DNA of 34,745 nucleotides from Rickettsiales bacterium (lineage in GTDB: Bacteria > Pseudomonadota > Alphaproteobacteria > TMED127), in assembly GCA_002690875.1 (NCBI GenBank), contig NZGH01000019.1, positions 1 through 34,745 of the forward strand. Reading direction: 5' to 3'. Positions 1-8,141 of the stretch are shown piece by piece. The position numbers and the translations under genes are program-made. The notes beneath the pieces were generated by a model. The model was not told the DNA's origin. It made no database searches and saw only the letters and a program-made list of their open reading frames with translations. Each line of letters starts with the position of its first letter. Position 1 is the first letter of the stretch.

Positions 1-842
1 ATAATTAAAATTTTTAAAAAATTATTTAGATTTAAAGAATTTAAAAATTGGTATGAATAAATCAAACCTTGATAGAAGATTAAAAAACTTAATACTATTA
101 CAGTGCTAAAAGAATAAAATTTTAAGTCATTTGTTAATAAAACTGAAGAAAAAACTAAAATATTAAAAATTAAGAAATATTTTGCCGGTAAAAAAAACTT
201 AGTGAATTCAATGGAATAATTTCTTGAAAAATTTATTTTTTTTAAAATAATATTTGTAAAAAAAAAGTTAATTATTAAAAAAGTCATTAAGACAAAGGCA
301 TTTAAGGAAGGTAAAACTTTAATTAAAAAATCAATTCTTTCCTCACTAATCATACTTTCTTGAATACTTGAGTTTTGAACTATATTAGAAAAGAACTGAG
401 ATATAATATCTTTCAGTTCTTGGTGGTCTGTTTGATAGAAATAGAAGAAATTAAAAATTAGTAAAAGTGATAAAACCAGAAGATTAAAAAAAATTATTAC
501 TTTTTCGCTACTTATTAAATTTCTTTTATATGAGTTTAAAAATCTAAAAAGAAAAAAAATTAAAGTTGAGGTCGTGAAGTAATTAAGAAAAAACCTAATG
601 GTAAACTTTAGATCAAAAAAATAGACATCATTAATATATAAAAAAAAAAAACCGATATTGGTAAATATAATTGAAGAAAAAAAAATTTTATTAGAAACAA
701 TTTGACCAGCGAAAATTAATGGTATGGAACACAAAATTGGGAACAAGCTAGGTGATAGCCTTACAAGAAGTGTTTCAGATGAAAAAATTAATATAACTGA
801 ATATAAGAGAATTATATGGTCGTTATTCTTTGTTAAAAACAT
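1..842 (-). CDS. DUF2232-type polytopic membrane protein (partial, runs off the window edge)
   Basis: Reading the minus strand from an ATG at 842 gives about 280 codons with no stop down to base 3, so the gene is open at the left edge. The ATG overlaps the rpsR stop as TAATG, which indicates translational coupling. The product begins [20 protein letters not shown] and is mostly hydrophobic. I see roughly seven or eight membrane segments; short charged loops include one near residues 140-170 rich in Asp, Glu and Gln. Position after rpsF-rpsR, length and hydrophobicity fit the DUF2232 (YybS-like) proteins that alphaproteobacteria carry between rpsR and rplI. Function is unknown in that family. 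rplI would be expected just outside the window. The family call rests on context and topology; the reading frame itself is solid. Confidence 0.8.
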   Translation of the reverse strand, partial: MFLTKNNDHIILLYSVILIFSSETLLVRLSPSLFPILCSIPLIFAGQIVSNKIFFSSIIFTNIGFFFLYINDVYFFDLKFTIRFFLNYFTTSTLIFFLFRFLNSYKRNLISSEKVIIFFNLLVLSLLLIFNFFYFYQTDHQELKDIISQFFSNIVQNSSIQESMISEERIDFLIKVLPSLNAFVLMTFLIINFFFTNIILKKINFSRNYSIEFTKFFLPAKYFLIFNILVFSSVLLTNDLKFYSFSTVIVLSFLIFYQGLIYSYQFLNSLNLNNFLKILI

Positions 843-1087
843 TAATTAGAGACGTAAGGTAATAAAGCTAGAAACCTTGCTCTTTTAATGGCAAGGGTAA
901 GTTCTTTTTGCTTTTTTGTTGACACCTGAGTTACTCTACTGGGAAGTATTTTTCCTTTCTCTGTCATATATTTTTTCAAAACATGAATATTTTTATAGTC
1001 AACAGCTGGTGCGTCTTTTCCGGATAATGGACACGATCTCTTATATAATAATTTTGATGAAGTATTATCGAATGCTTTACTTTTCAT
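842..1087 (-). CDS. rpsR: 30S ribosomal protein S18
   Basis: S18 is a small-subunit protein that binds 16S rRNA in the platform as a heterodimer with S6. The 81-residue product has the expected length and the S18 core, including [20 protein letters not shown] at about residues 30-49 and the basic helix with [19 protein letters not shown] near the end. A Cys-Pro-Leu-Ser segment lies at about residues 19-22. It starts 2 bases after the rpsF stop, with a GAGG Shine-Dalgarno motif inside the end of rpsF. Its TAA stop overlaps the ATG of the downstream DUF2232-like gene. Identification is firm. Confidence 0.97.
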   Translation of the reverse strand: MKSKAFDNTSSKLLYKRSCPLSGKDAPAVDYKNIHVLKKYMTEKGKILPSRVTQVSTKKQKELTLAIKRARFLALLPYVSN

Positions 1088-1089
1088 AA

Positions 1090-1422
1090 TTATCTGTCCT
1101 CGTTTCTACTCTCATCTAGTTGAGAGAGATTTTTATCTAATGATTTGATTTTTAGGTTAAAGAATCTTAAAAAATCATCATCTAGCTTGACCAAATTATT
1201 GAGCTCATTCAATACCTTCATGTCACAATCACTATTAATAAGATAGTAATATCCTTTAGAGTTCTTATTAATTTTGTAAGCAAGAGATCGAAGTCCCCAA
1301 GATTCGGTTTTTAGTATTTTTCCACCAGATTTAATTATTTTTTCTGTAAATGAACCGAACTTTGTTTCAGCTGATTTGGGGGTCATTTGACCGCTTAATA
1401 TAAAAACACTCTCGTACAACAT
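1090..1422 (-). CDS. rpsF: 30S ribosomal protein S6
   Basis: S6 is a platform protein of the small ribosomal subunit that dimerises with S18. The 110-residue product starts [12 protein letters not shown], the usual first strand, and carries the family signature [20 protein letters not shown] at about residues 43-62. The C-terminal tail is short and charged, and ends in NEDR. An AAGGA Shine-Dalgarno motif lies about 8 bases before the ATG. It is the first gene of the rpsF-rpsR-DUF2232 unit and is divergent from fabD, with a 131-bp spacer that must hold both promoters. Confidence 0.97.
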   Translation of the reverse strand: MLYESVFILSGQMTPKSAETKFGSFTEKIIKSGGKILKTESWGLRSLAYKINKNSKGYYYLINSDCDMKVLNELNNLVKLDDDFLRFFNLKIKSLDKNLSQLDESRNEDR

Positions 1423-1462
1423 ATTATAATCCTTAAGGTTAAACTTGAAAAATCAGGTTTAG

Positions 1463-1492
1463 CTAATATTATTAGCAAGGTTAATTAGTCAA
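1463..1492 (-). promoter_or_regulatory. Candidate promoter of rpsF operon, overlapping an inverted repeat
   Basis: On the minus strand a TTGACT -35-like hexamer (plus-strand agtcaa, 1487-1492) is followed at 15-18 bases by two weak -10 candidates, TAATAT and TATTAG. These lie inside a perfect inverted repeat: GCTAAT (1462-1467), ATT, ATTAGC (1471-1476). This is the best sigma70-like match in the rpsF/fabD divergent spacer. In such AT-rich DNA a chance match is quite possible, and the repeat could instead be an operator or a small RNA hairpin in the rpsF leader. Confidence 0.3.
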
Positions 1493-1553
1493 GCTTATAA
1501 CATTAATAAAATTGTTTGAAAAGTAACCAAATTTTTTTTTTTACAAAGTAATT

Positions 1554-2516
1554 ATGAAAAAAATAGCCTTTATATTTCCTGGTCAGGGTTCCCAAGTAGT
1601 TGGAATGGGCTTGGAGCTTTATAAAAATCATTCAAAAGCCAAAGAGATTTTTGAAGCTGTTGATGAAGCATTGAATCAAAAGCTTTCAAAAATAATTTTT
1701 TATGGTGATGAGGAGCAATTAAAATTAACTTCAAATACTCAACCAGCACTAATGGCTGTAAGTATGGCTTTGGTTAGAGTTCTTGAAAAAGAATTAGGTA
1801 AAAAATTAGTTGATTTTGCTGAAATTGTTTTAGGTCATTCACTTGGAGAATACACAAGTCTTTGTAGTATAGATTCATTAGATATTAGTTCTACAGCAAA
1901 ATTACTAAGAATTAGAGGTGATTCGATGCAAAATTCTGTAAAAAATATTGACACAAGAATGGTTGCCGTTATTGGACTTGAACTTGAAATAATTGAAAAA
2001 TTAATAAATAAATTTAATGAAGAAGAAGATTTCTTGTGTGAAATAGCTAATGATAATTGTCCAGGTCAGATTATATTATCTGGATTTAAGAAAAGTATTG
2101 ACAAATTCTCTGAAATACTTAGTTCGTCTGGTGCACGATCAATTATTGATCTACAAGTAAGTGCTCCTTTTCATTGTTCCTTAATGAAACCATCAGCAGA
2201 TGTTATGTTTGAAGCACTTCAAAATATAAATATAAAAAAGCCTAAAATAAAATTCATTAATAATGTTTCTGCAGAATTTATTTACGAACCAGATGAAATA
2301 AAAAAAAAATTAATTGAACAAGTTTACAAAAGAGTAAGATGGAGAGAAAGTATTATAAAAGTATCAAAATCTAAAATTGACAAAATTATTGAAATAGGTT
2401 CAGGCAAAGTACTTACAGGTTTGAATAGGAGAATGAAGATCAATCAAGAGTTTTTCAATTTAACAACAACTAGTGACATTGAAAATTTTATTATGTCACA
2501 CGGAGAAAACCTATGA
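1554..2516 (+). CDS. fabD: Malonyl-CoA:ACP transacylase
   Basis: FabD moves malonate from malonyl-CoA to the phosphopantetheine arm of ACP, supplying the extender unit for fatty-acid synthesis in the cytoplasm. The 320-aa product has the N-terminal FPGQGSQ motif at residues 8-14, the nucleophile elbow GHSLGEY with Ser96 as catalytic serine, and the VSAPFHCSLM segment with the partner histidine near residue 206. Length is normal for the family. No strong Shine-Dalgarno precedes the ATG; an 11-T run sits about 12 bases upstream. It heads a plus-strand operon and overlaps fabG by 4 bases (ATGA). Confidence 0.97.
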   Translation: MKKIAFIFPGQGSQVVGMGLELYKNHSKAKEIFEAVDEALNQKLSKIIFYGDEEQLKLTSNTQPALMAVSMALVRVLEKELGKKLVDFAEIVLGHSLGEYTSLCSIDSLDISSTAKLLRIRGDSMQNSVKNIDTRMVAVIGLELEIIEKLINKFNEEEDFLCEIANDNCPGQIILSGFKKSIDKFSEILSSSGARSIIDLQVSAPFHCSLMKPSADVMFEALQNINIKKPKIKFINNVSAEFIYEPDEIKKKLIEQVYKRVRWRESIIKVSKSKIDKIIEIGSGKVLTGLNRRMKINQEFFNLTTTSDIENFIMSHGENL

Positions 2517-3235
2517 AAAAAAATGTTTTAATTACTGGTGCGACTGGTGGAATAGGTGAGGCAATGTGTAATAAATTAATAAAAAACCACAATTTAATAG
2601 TAGTTGCCAGAAATCAAGAAAAATTAAAAAACCTCTTGAAAGATAATAAATCAATTATTCAAAGAATACCTTGTGACTTGAAAGACCCAAATCAAATAAA
2701 AAAAATGATTGAAGGCATCATTTTAAAAAATTTAAATGTTGATATTTTAGTCAATAATGCTGGAGTTACTGACGACAGCCTATTTATAAGAATGAATTAT
2801 GAAAAATGGGAAAATGTGATCAAAACCAATTTAGATTCAAATTTTTTATTAAGTAATTCTATTTCAAAGCTGATGATAAAAAAGAAATGGGGAAGAATTA
2901 TCAATATTACTTCAATTGTAGGTCACACTGGTAACCTAGGTCAAGCCAACTACGCTGCCTCAAAATCTGGTATAATTGGCATGACAAAATCTATAGCTAT
3001 GGAATTAGCTAAATGGAATATTACTGTTAACTGTGTATCTCCTGGTTTTATTAAAACTAAAATGACTGAAAAACTTAACGATGAGCAAAAAAAAACTATA
3101 GTGAGTAAAATACCTTTGGGAATAATTGGATCAGCAAATGATGTAGCAAATTGTGTTGATTTTTTAGCTTCAGATGAATCAGGATATATCACTGGTGAAA
3201 CAATTCATGTCAATGGTGGGATGGCAATGTTATAA
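2513..3235 (+). CDS. fabG: 3-oxoacyl-ACP reductase
   Basis: FabG is the NADPH-dependent reductase that turns 3-oxoacyl-ACP into 3-hydroxyacyl-ACP in each elongation cycle. The 240-aa protein is a classic short-chain dehydrogenase: a TGATGGIG nucleotide-binding loop near residue 8, the NNAG motif, and a catalytic triad read as Ser134, Tyr147 and Lys151 (YAASK). The C-terminal YITGETIHVNGGMAM is typical of FabG itself rather than other SDRs. Its start overlaps the fabD stop by 4 bases, and a GGAG lies just upstream inside fabD. A 64-bp spacer separates it from acpP. Confidence 0.97.
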   Translation: MKKNVLITGATGGIGEAMCNKLIKNHNLIVVARNQEKLKNLLKDNKSIIQRIPCDLKDPNQIKKMIEGIILKNLNVDILVNNAGVTDDSLFIRMNYEKWENVIKTNLDSNFLLSNSISKLMIKKKWGRIINITSIVGHTGNLGQANYAASKSGIIGMTKSIAMELAKWNITVNCVSPGFIKTKMTEKLNDEQKKTIVSKIPLGIIGSANDVANCVDFLASDESGYITGETIHVNGGMAML

Positions 3236-3241
3236 TTATGT

Positions 3242-3272
3242 TTGATTTAAAAAAAAAAATATTTATTAATAT
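3242..3272 (+). promoter_or_regulatory. Candidate internal promoter before acpP
   Basis: The fabG-acpP gap is the only sizeable gap in this operon. It holds a TTGATT hexamer (3242-3247) and a TAATAT or TATTAA -10-like element (3264-3272) separated by 16-19 bases, followed by a strong AGGGGA Shine-Dalgarno (3290-3295). acpP is known in several bacteria to be transcribed separately at high level, which fits. The match itself is weak in DNA this AT-rich. Confidence 0.3.
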
Positions 3273-3299
3273 AACTTTAACTTAATAGTAGGGGAAAAT

Positions 3300-3536
3300 A
3301 TGAGCGATATTTCAGAAAGAGTAAAAAAAATTGTTGTAGAGCATCTGGGAGTGGAGGCAGAAAAGGTTGTTGACTCAGCTAGCTTTGTTGACGACCTCGG
3401 AGCAGATAGTTTAGATACAGTCGAATTAGTTATGGCATTTGAAGAAGAATTTAATATAGAGATTCCAGATGAGATTGCTGAAAAAATAACAACAATTAAA
3501 GATGCAATTGAACATATAGAAAAATCACAAAATTAG
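3300..3536 (+). CDS. acpP: Acyl carrier protein
   Basis: AcpP carries growing acyl chains on a 4'-phosphopantetheine arm and is the common substrate of FabD, FabG and FabF. The 78-residue, strongly acidic product has the [20 protein letters not shown] motif; Ser37 is the attachment serine. The AGGGGA Shine-Dalgarno, 5 bases before the ATG, is one of the strongest in the window and agrees with the high abundance of this protein. It is followed after 4 bases by fabF. Confidence 0.98.
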   Translation: MSDISERVKKIVVEHLGVEAEKVVDSASFVDDLGADSLDTVELVMAFEEEFNIEIPDEIAEKITTIKDAIEHIEKSQN

Positions 3537-3540
3537 AAAT

Positions 3541-4794
3541 ATGAGACGGGTGGTTGTAACAGGAATTGGAATGTGCACTCCACTCGGATATGGTGTTGAT
3601 CTTAACTGGAAAAAATTGATTAAGGCCAAATCAGGTATAAGAAAACTTGAAGGATTTGAAATTGATGACTTAACATCAAAAATAGGAGGACAAGTCCCTT
3701 TGGAGGGAGATTCCAAGCTATTTCCTGAGAGTGTTTTAAGTTCAAAAGACAGAAGAAAAATCGAGCCTTTTATCGAATTTGCAATGATTTCTGCAAAAGA
3801 AGCAATTGAGGATTCCGGTTGGTTGCCAAATTCAGAAAAAGATTCAGAAAGAGCTGGGGTTATGGTTGGTTCAGGAATAGGGGGGTTGGATGGGATTAGA
3901 ATGAGCTCAGATAATTTAAGAAGAAGTCCAAGAAAAATATCACCATTTTTTATTCCCTCCTGTTTGATAAACCTAGCATCTGGTCATATTTCTATAAAAT
4001 ATAACCTTAAAGGCCCCAATCATTCTGTTGTAACAGCTTGTGCGTCAGGTGCTCATGCCATAGGAGATTCATTTAGAATAATTTCTTATGGAGATGCTGA
4101 TGTAATGATAGCGGGTGGCACAGAAGCAGCTTGCACACGATTTGGTATTTCTGGTTTTTGTGCAATGAGAGCGCTTTCAACCAAATTTAATGATGATCCA
4201 GAAAAGGCTTCTAGACCTTGGGATAAAGATAGAGATGGCTTTGTATTATCTGAGGGATCAGGAATGTTAGTCCTTGAAGAGTTAGAGCATGCGAAAAAAA
4301 GGTCAGCTAAGATATACGCAGAAGTAGTTGGTTATGGTTTAACTGGTGATGCTTTTCACCCTACAGCCCCAGCAAGTGACGGTGGCGGAGGTTTGAGAGC
4401 TATGAAAATGGCTTTAAATAACGCAAAAATTTCTTCTGACCAAATTGATTACATAAATGCACATGGTACCTCAACTCCGTTAGGTGACGAGATAGAATTT
4501 AATGCAGTAAAAAAGATTTTTGAAAATAATAAAAAAAACTTGTACATGTCATCTACTAAATCATCAACGGGTCATTTACTAGGAGCTTCAGGGGCAATTG
4601 AATCAATTTTTTCAATTTTGTCGCTTACCAACGGAGTTATTCCACCAACATTAAATCTTACTAACCCATCTTCAGATTGTGAAGGGATAAACCTAGTACC
4701 CAAAGAAAGTATTACTAATGAAAATAACTTTTCACTTTCTAATTCATTTGGGTTTGGTGGTACTAATGTTTCATTGATATTTAAGAAAAAATAA
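3541..4794 (+). CDS. fabF: 3-oxoacyl-ACP synthase II
   Basis: FabF condenses malonyl-ACP with acyl-ACP to lengthen fatty acids, including the step that sets unsaturated chain length. The 417-aa product is a full-length KAS enzyme. The active-site cysteine is Cys167 in VTACASGAHAIG. The catalytic His308 lies in NAHGTSTPLGDEIE, Lys340 in SSTKSSTGH, and His345 in STGHLLGASG. The C-terminal SFGFGGTNVSLIF is the usual gatekeeper loop. It follows acpP by 4 bases and precedes the GTG-started mltG by 2 bases. The Cys-His-His set distinguishes it from KAS III enzymes. Confidence 0.97.
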   Translation: MRRVVVTGIGMCTPLGYGVDLNWKKLIKAKSGIRKLEGFEIDDLTSKIGGQVPLEGDSKLFPESVLSSKDRRKIEPFIEFAMISAKEAIEDSGWLPNSEKDSERAGVMVGSGIGGLDGIRMSSDNLRRSPRKISPFFIPSCLINLASGHISIKYNLKGPNHSVVTACASGAHAIGDSFRIISYGDADVMIAGGTEAACTRFGISGFCAMRALSTKFNDDPEKASRPWDKDRDGFVLSEGSGMLVLEELEHAKKRSAKIYAEVVGYGLTGDAFHPTAPASDGGGGLRAMKMALNNAKISSDQIDYINAHGTSTPLGDEIEFNAVKKIFENNKKNLYMSSTKSSTGHLLGASGAIESIFSILSLTNGVIPPTLNLTNPSSDCEGINLVPKESITNENNFSLSNSFGFGGTNVSLIFKKK

Positions 4795-4796
4795 TT

Positions 4797-5741
4797 GTGT
4801 CTAAAGCTACAGTTTTTTTTTTTTCCATCCTTCTCTTAAATTTTTTTTCATTACTTATTTTTGAGAAACATGATAGTTCTCAAATAACTAACACAATCAT
4901 AAAACCCGGAATGAATTTAGAAGAAATTTCAAAAGAACTTTATTCTAAAAAAGTAATCAAAAATCAAGATATTTTTAAAATTTGGGTAAAATTAAATTTT
5001 CTAGAAAAAAAGTTAAAGTTTGGAGAGTTTATTTTTGAAAAAAGTAATTCGATTTATGATGTAACCGAAAAGTTGGCAAACGGTGATGTAGTTTTTCGTA
5101 AACTTACGATTATTGAGGGGTCCTATAAATACGACTTATTAAATATCCTAAAAGAAATTGATCCTAAATCATCTTTAGAATACGATGATGTATCTGACTT
5201 GATAGTAGCTGATACATATAATTACCAAATAACTGATTCTGCGGAGAAAATTTTGAGTAATATAGTTAAAGTATCAAGTGACTTTTCTAGTAAAATTTGG
5301 TTAGAAAGAGACATTACAATTCCACTTAAAAGTATCAATGAAATGTTTGTATTAGCGTCAATAGTAGAAAAAGAAACTTCAATTAAAGATGAAAGACCTC
5401 TTATTTCCGGAGTTTTTTATAATCGTTTAAATAAAAAAATGAGACTTCAATCAGACCCAACAGTTATTTATTCAATTACTCAAGGGAAACATAAATTAAA
5501 GAGAAATTTAACAAGGAAAGATCTAAAGTTCAAATCAGTTCATAATACATATGTTAATAAAGGATTACCGCCTTCAATTATTGGTTTTCCTGGTAAAGAA
5601 TCACTTCTTTCTACTACACTTCCAAAAAAAAGTGACTTACTATATTTTGTAGCAAAAAACAAAGAGGGAGAGCATTATTTTTCCTCAAATTATAAGCAGC
5701 ATTTGGAAAACATAAAGGCATCAAAAGATGAAAAAAAATAG
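4797..5741 (+). CDS. mltG: Endolytic peptidoglycan transglycosylase MltG (YceG family)
   Basis: MltG cleaves nascent glycan strands in the periplasm and is thought to act as the terminase of peptidoglycan polymerisation. The 314-aa product has one N-terminal transmembrane anchor (about residues 5-22), a LysM-like segment containing IIKPGMNLEEISKELYSKKV, and the YceG core with FVLASIVEKET, the conserved Glu-containing active-site motif, followed by SGVFYNRLNKKMRLQSDPTV. It starts at GTG, 2 bases after the fabF stop; no ATG lies nearby in frame. It overlaps gmk by 14 bases. The fabF-mltG-gmk order is common in alphaproteobacteria, where YicC is often present as well; I see no yicC here. Confidence 0.93.
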   Translation: MSKATVFFFSILLLNFFSLLIFEKHDSSQITNTIIKPGMNLEEISKELYSKKVIKNQDIFKIWVKLNFLEKKLKFGEFIFEKSNSIYDVTEKLANGDVVFRKLTIIEGSYKYDLLNILKEIDPKSSLEYDDVSDLIVADTYNYQITDSAEKILSNIVKVSSDFSSKIWLERDITIPLKSINEMFVLASIVEKETSIKDERPLISGVFYNRLNKKMRLQSDPTVIYSITQGKHKLKRNLTRKDLKFKSVHNTYVNKGLPPSIIGFPGKESLLSTTLPKKSDLLYFVAKNKEGEHYFSSNYKQHLENIKASKDEKK

Positions 5742-6351
5742 AAAAGGCTTAATGCTTGTTTTGTCATCGCCATCAGGAGCTGGAAAAACTACAATTTGTA
5801 AGGAGATTTTAAAAAAAATAAAAGAGCTAAAAATGTCAATTTCTTATACCACTAGACCAAAAAGAAAAAGTGAAGTCGATGGGAGGGATTACTTTTTTAT
5901 TTCTGAAAAAAAATTTAAGGAATTTCAAGAAAAAGATTTTTTTATTGAGAACGCTAAGGTTTTTGATCACTTGTATGGAACTCCGAAAAATTTTGTTGAA
6001 GAAAACTTAATAAAAGGAGTTGATGTACTTTTTGATATTGATTGGCAAGGTGCTCAGAAATTAACTAACTTTTCTAAAACTGATATTGTGTCTATTTTTA
6101 TCTTACCACCAAGTAAATCGATCCTTAAAGAAAGGTTAAAAAAAAGAAATGAAGATTCTTCAGAGATTGTAAATAAGAGAATGAGTAAAGCAAAGTCAGA
6201 AATAAGCCATTGGATAGAATATGATTACGTTTTAATTAATGATGATTTAACAAAATGTACAGATGAAATAGTTACAATTTTAAAAGCAGAAAGAAAAAAA
6301 AGAGACAGACAAAAATTTATTTTTAATTTTATTGAAAAGCTTTTAAAATAA
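5728..6351 (+). CDS. gmk: Guanylate kinase
   Basis: Gmk phosphorylates GMP to GDP with ATP, in guanine nucleotide synthesis and salvage. The 207-aa product has the P-loop LSSPSGAGKTTI at about residues 12-23, the GMP-binding SYTTRPKRKSEVDGRDYFF segment, and the lid/adenine region with LKKRNEDSSEIVNKRM. Length is standard. The ATG lies within the last 14 bases of mltG. Its last 9 bases overlap the convergent rsmA gene, so no terminator can fit between the two. Confidence 0.96.
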   Translation: MKKNRKGLMLVLSSPSGAGKTTICKEILKKIKELKMSISYTTRPKRKSEVDGRDYFFISEKKFKEFQEKDFFIENAKVFDHLYGTPKNFVEENLIKGVDVLFDIDWQGAQKLTNFSKTDIVSIFILPPSKSILKERLKKRNEDSSEIVNKRMSKAKSEISHWIEYDYVLINDDLTKCTDEIVTILKAERKKRDRQKFIFNFIEKLLK

Positions 6352-7119
6352 CTCCTCTGACAGTTTAATAAATTGATTTGGGCTGATCTCTTCGGGTCTA
6401 AGAGCTGGATTTATTCCACATTTAAATATCCTTTCTTCAATGTTAGAGCTAATTTTTGAAAGATTATTTTTTAGAGTTTTTCTCTTATGCATAAACGAAA
6501 GCTTTAGAAATTTATCAAGTTTATTATAATCAAATTTAATATGTTGTTTTGGAATTATCTCAATAACAGATGAATAAACCTTTGGTTTCGGAAAAAAGTT
6601 TTCTGGTGCAACGTCAAATTTGATTTTTACATCAGCTACTACCTGAATTAAAACTGAGGTTCTGCCATAATGCTTTGTTTTTTCTTCAGCTGAAAGTCTT
6701 GATGCTACTTCCTTTTGAACCATAACTATAATAGATTTAAAGGAATGGATATATTTCAACCAGTTTAAAATTAGAGTAGTTGCTATATTGTAAGGGAGGT
6801 TTCCAAAAAGGATAATTTTTTTTTTTGATAATTTATTTATTGATATCTTTAAAGCATCGTCAATGATCAATTTTATTTCCATATCCTTGTTTTTTATCAT
6901 CTTTGAAAGTAAGTTTTTTAATGCTTGATCTTTTTCTATTAATATAAGTTTAGATGGCTTTCTTTTAATTAAAAATTCTGTTAAATTGCCTCTTCCCGGA
7001 CCAATCTCTACAACTTCCTCATTCTTAAAATCTTTTAAAGAACAAATCTTTTTTAGTATTTTTTTATTTATTAAAAAGTTTTGTCCTAAACTTTTTTTGT
7101 ATTTGAATTCAACATTCAT
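6343..7119 (-). CDS. rsmA: 16S rRNA (adenine1518-N6/adenine1519-N6)-dimethyltransferase
   Basis: RsmA (KsgA) dimethylates two adjacent adenines in the 3' hairpin of 16S rRNA during late 30S maturation, using S-adenosylmethionine. The N-terminal SLGQNFL, the SAM-binding EIGPGRGNLTEFL and the catalytic FGNLPYNIATTL (NLPY) motifs are all present, and the C-terminal small domain follows. I chose the ATG at 7119 because it overlaps the pdxA TGA as ATGA and puts MNVEFKYKKSLGQNF at the start. A start at 7146 would add nine residues (MFKIYRKIF) inside pdxA. It is the last gene of the lptF-to-rsmA run and overlaps gmk by 9 bases. The pdxA-rsmA pairing is widespread in proteobacteria. Confidence 0.95.
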   Translation of the reverse strand: MNVEFKYKKSLGQNFLINKKILKKICSLKDFKNEEVVEIGPGRGNLTEFLIKRKPSKLILIEKDQALKNLLSKMIKNKDMEIKLIIDDALKISINKLSKKKIILFGNLPYNIATTLILNWLKYIHSFKSIIVMVQKEVASRLSAEEKTKHYGRTSVLIQVVADVKIKFDVAPENFFPKPKVYSSVIEIIPKQHIKFDYNKLDKFLKLSFMHKRKTLKNNLSKISSNIEERIFKCGINPALRPEEISPNQFIKLSEELF

Positions 7120-8135
7120 GAATATTTTTCTATAAATTTTAAACAAGCAATTAAACTATCAGTTTTTGCTAAATTTTTTGTTGCTATATCAAAGGCAGGT
7201 CCATGATCAGGAGATACCCTTAAAATTGGAAGTCCACCAGTTACATTTACGGAATTAAAAAAATCTAGTGTTTTAACAGGAGATAACCCCTGATCGTGAA
7301 ACATACAAAACATTCCATCATAATTTTTTCTATTACTTTTAAAAAAACAAGTATCACCACTCAAGGGACCAATCAAATTTAAATTTTTAGCTTTTAAGTC
7401 TTCAATAACAGGTAAGATAATTTTTTTTTCTTCTTCACCTATAAACCCGCCTTCTCCTGCGTGAGGGTTTAATGCCAAAATACCAATTAATGGTTTTTTT
7501 TTTTTCCATATAGTTTTTAATGAATTATTGAAGATTATTATTTTTTCTTTTAGTTTTTCTTTTTTTAATTTATTAAAAGTTTTCTTTAACGGAATATGAG
7601 TGGTTGCTAGACCTACAACTAAGTTTTTCCCTGAGTCGACGGGTTTTGTAGTTGTTAAAATCATTATTTCATTTGCAGATTGGTTAATAAATTTTCTTGA
7701 CAAAAATCCCATATATTCTGTTTGACCATTATAATTGAACCCATATTGTTTCATTGTTTTTTTACAGACAGGAAGTGTTACCAATGCTGATGCTTCTTGA
7801 TTTTTTACAAAATTGAAAGATTTTTTTATTGAGTCAATTATGAACTTACTATTCTTTTTATCAGGTTGTCCTAATTTAAATTTAATTTTTGTTCCTAAAT
7901 CGTAAACAGGTAAGTAATTATGAAAAATTTCGAAGGTTTGATTGGGGTTCTTGATTAACTTTATTTTAGCTTTTAATTTAAAAAAATTAATAATTAATTC
8001 AATTTTTGCTTTATCGTCAACAACAAAAAAAGGTGGTAATTTTTCTTTCTTTCTCCTGATCCATGTTTTAATTAAAATTTCAGAATTAATTCCTGATGGC
8101 TCTCCCATAGAAATTACGATTGGTTTTTTTTTCAT
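7116..8135 (-). CDS. pdxA: 4-hydroxythreonine-4-phosphate dehydrogenase
   Basis: PdxA oxidises 4-phosphohydroxy-L-threonine in the DXP-dependent route to pyridoxal 5'-phosphate, using NAD and a divalent metal. The 339-aa product opens with ISMGEPSGINSEIL, and carries GQTEYMGFL, the metal-ligand region TTHIPL, LNPHAGEGG, and the C-terminal FHDQGLSPVK and PILRVSPDHGPAFDIA segments with metal-binding histidines. Spacing to surA is 6 bases, with an AGAAGA Shine-Dalgarno. Length is normal. Its presence implies de novo B6 synthesis of the PdxA/PdxJ type; pdxJ is not in the window. Confidence 0.96.
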   Translation of the reverse strand: MKKKPIVISMGEPSGINSEILIKTWIRRKKEKLPPFFVVDDKAKIELIINFFKLKAKIKLIKNPNQTFEIFHNYLPVYDLGTKIKFKLGQPDKKNSKFIIDSIKKSFNFVKNQEASALVTLPVCKKTMKQYGFNYNGQTEYMGFLSRKFINQSANEIMILTTTKPVDSGKNLVVGLATTHIPLKKTFNKLKKEKLKEKIIIFNNSLKTIWKKKKPLIGILALNPHAGEGGFIGEEEKKIILPVIEDLKAKNLNLIGPLSGDTCFFKSNRKNYDGMFCMFHDQGLSPVKTLDFFNSVNVTGGLPILRVSPDHGPAFDIATKNLAKTDSLIACLKFIEKYS

Positions 8136-8141
8136 TGTCTT

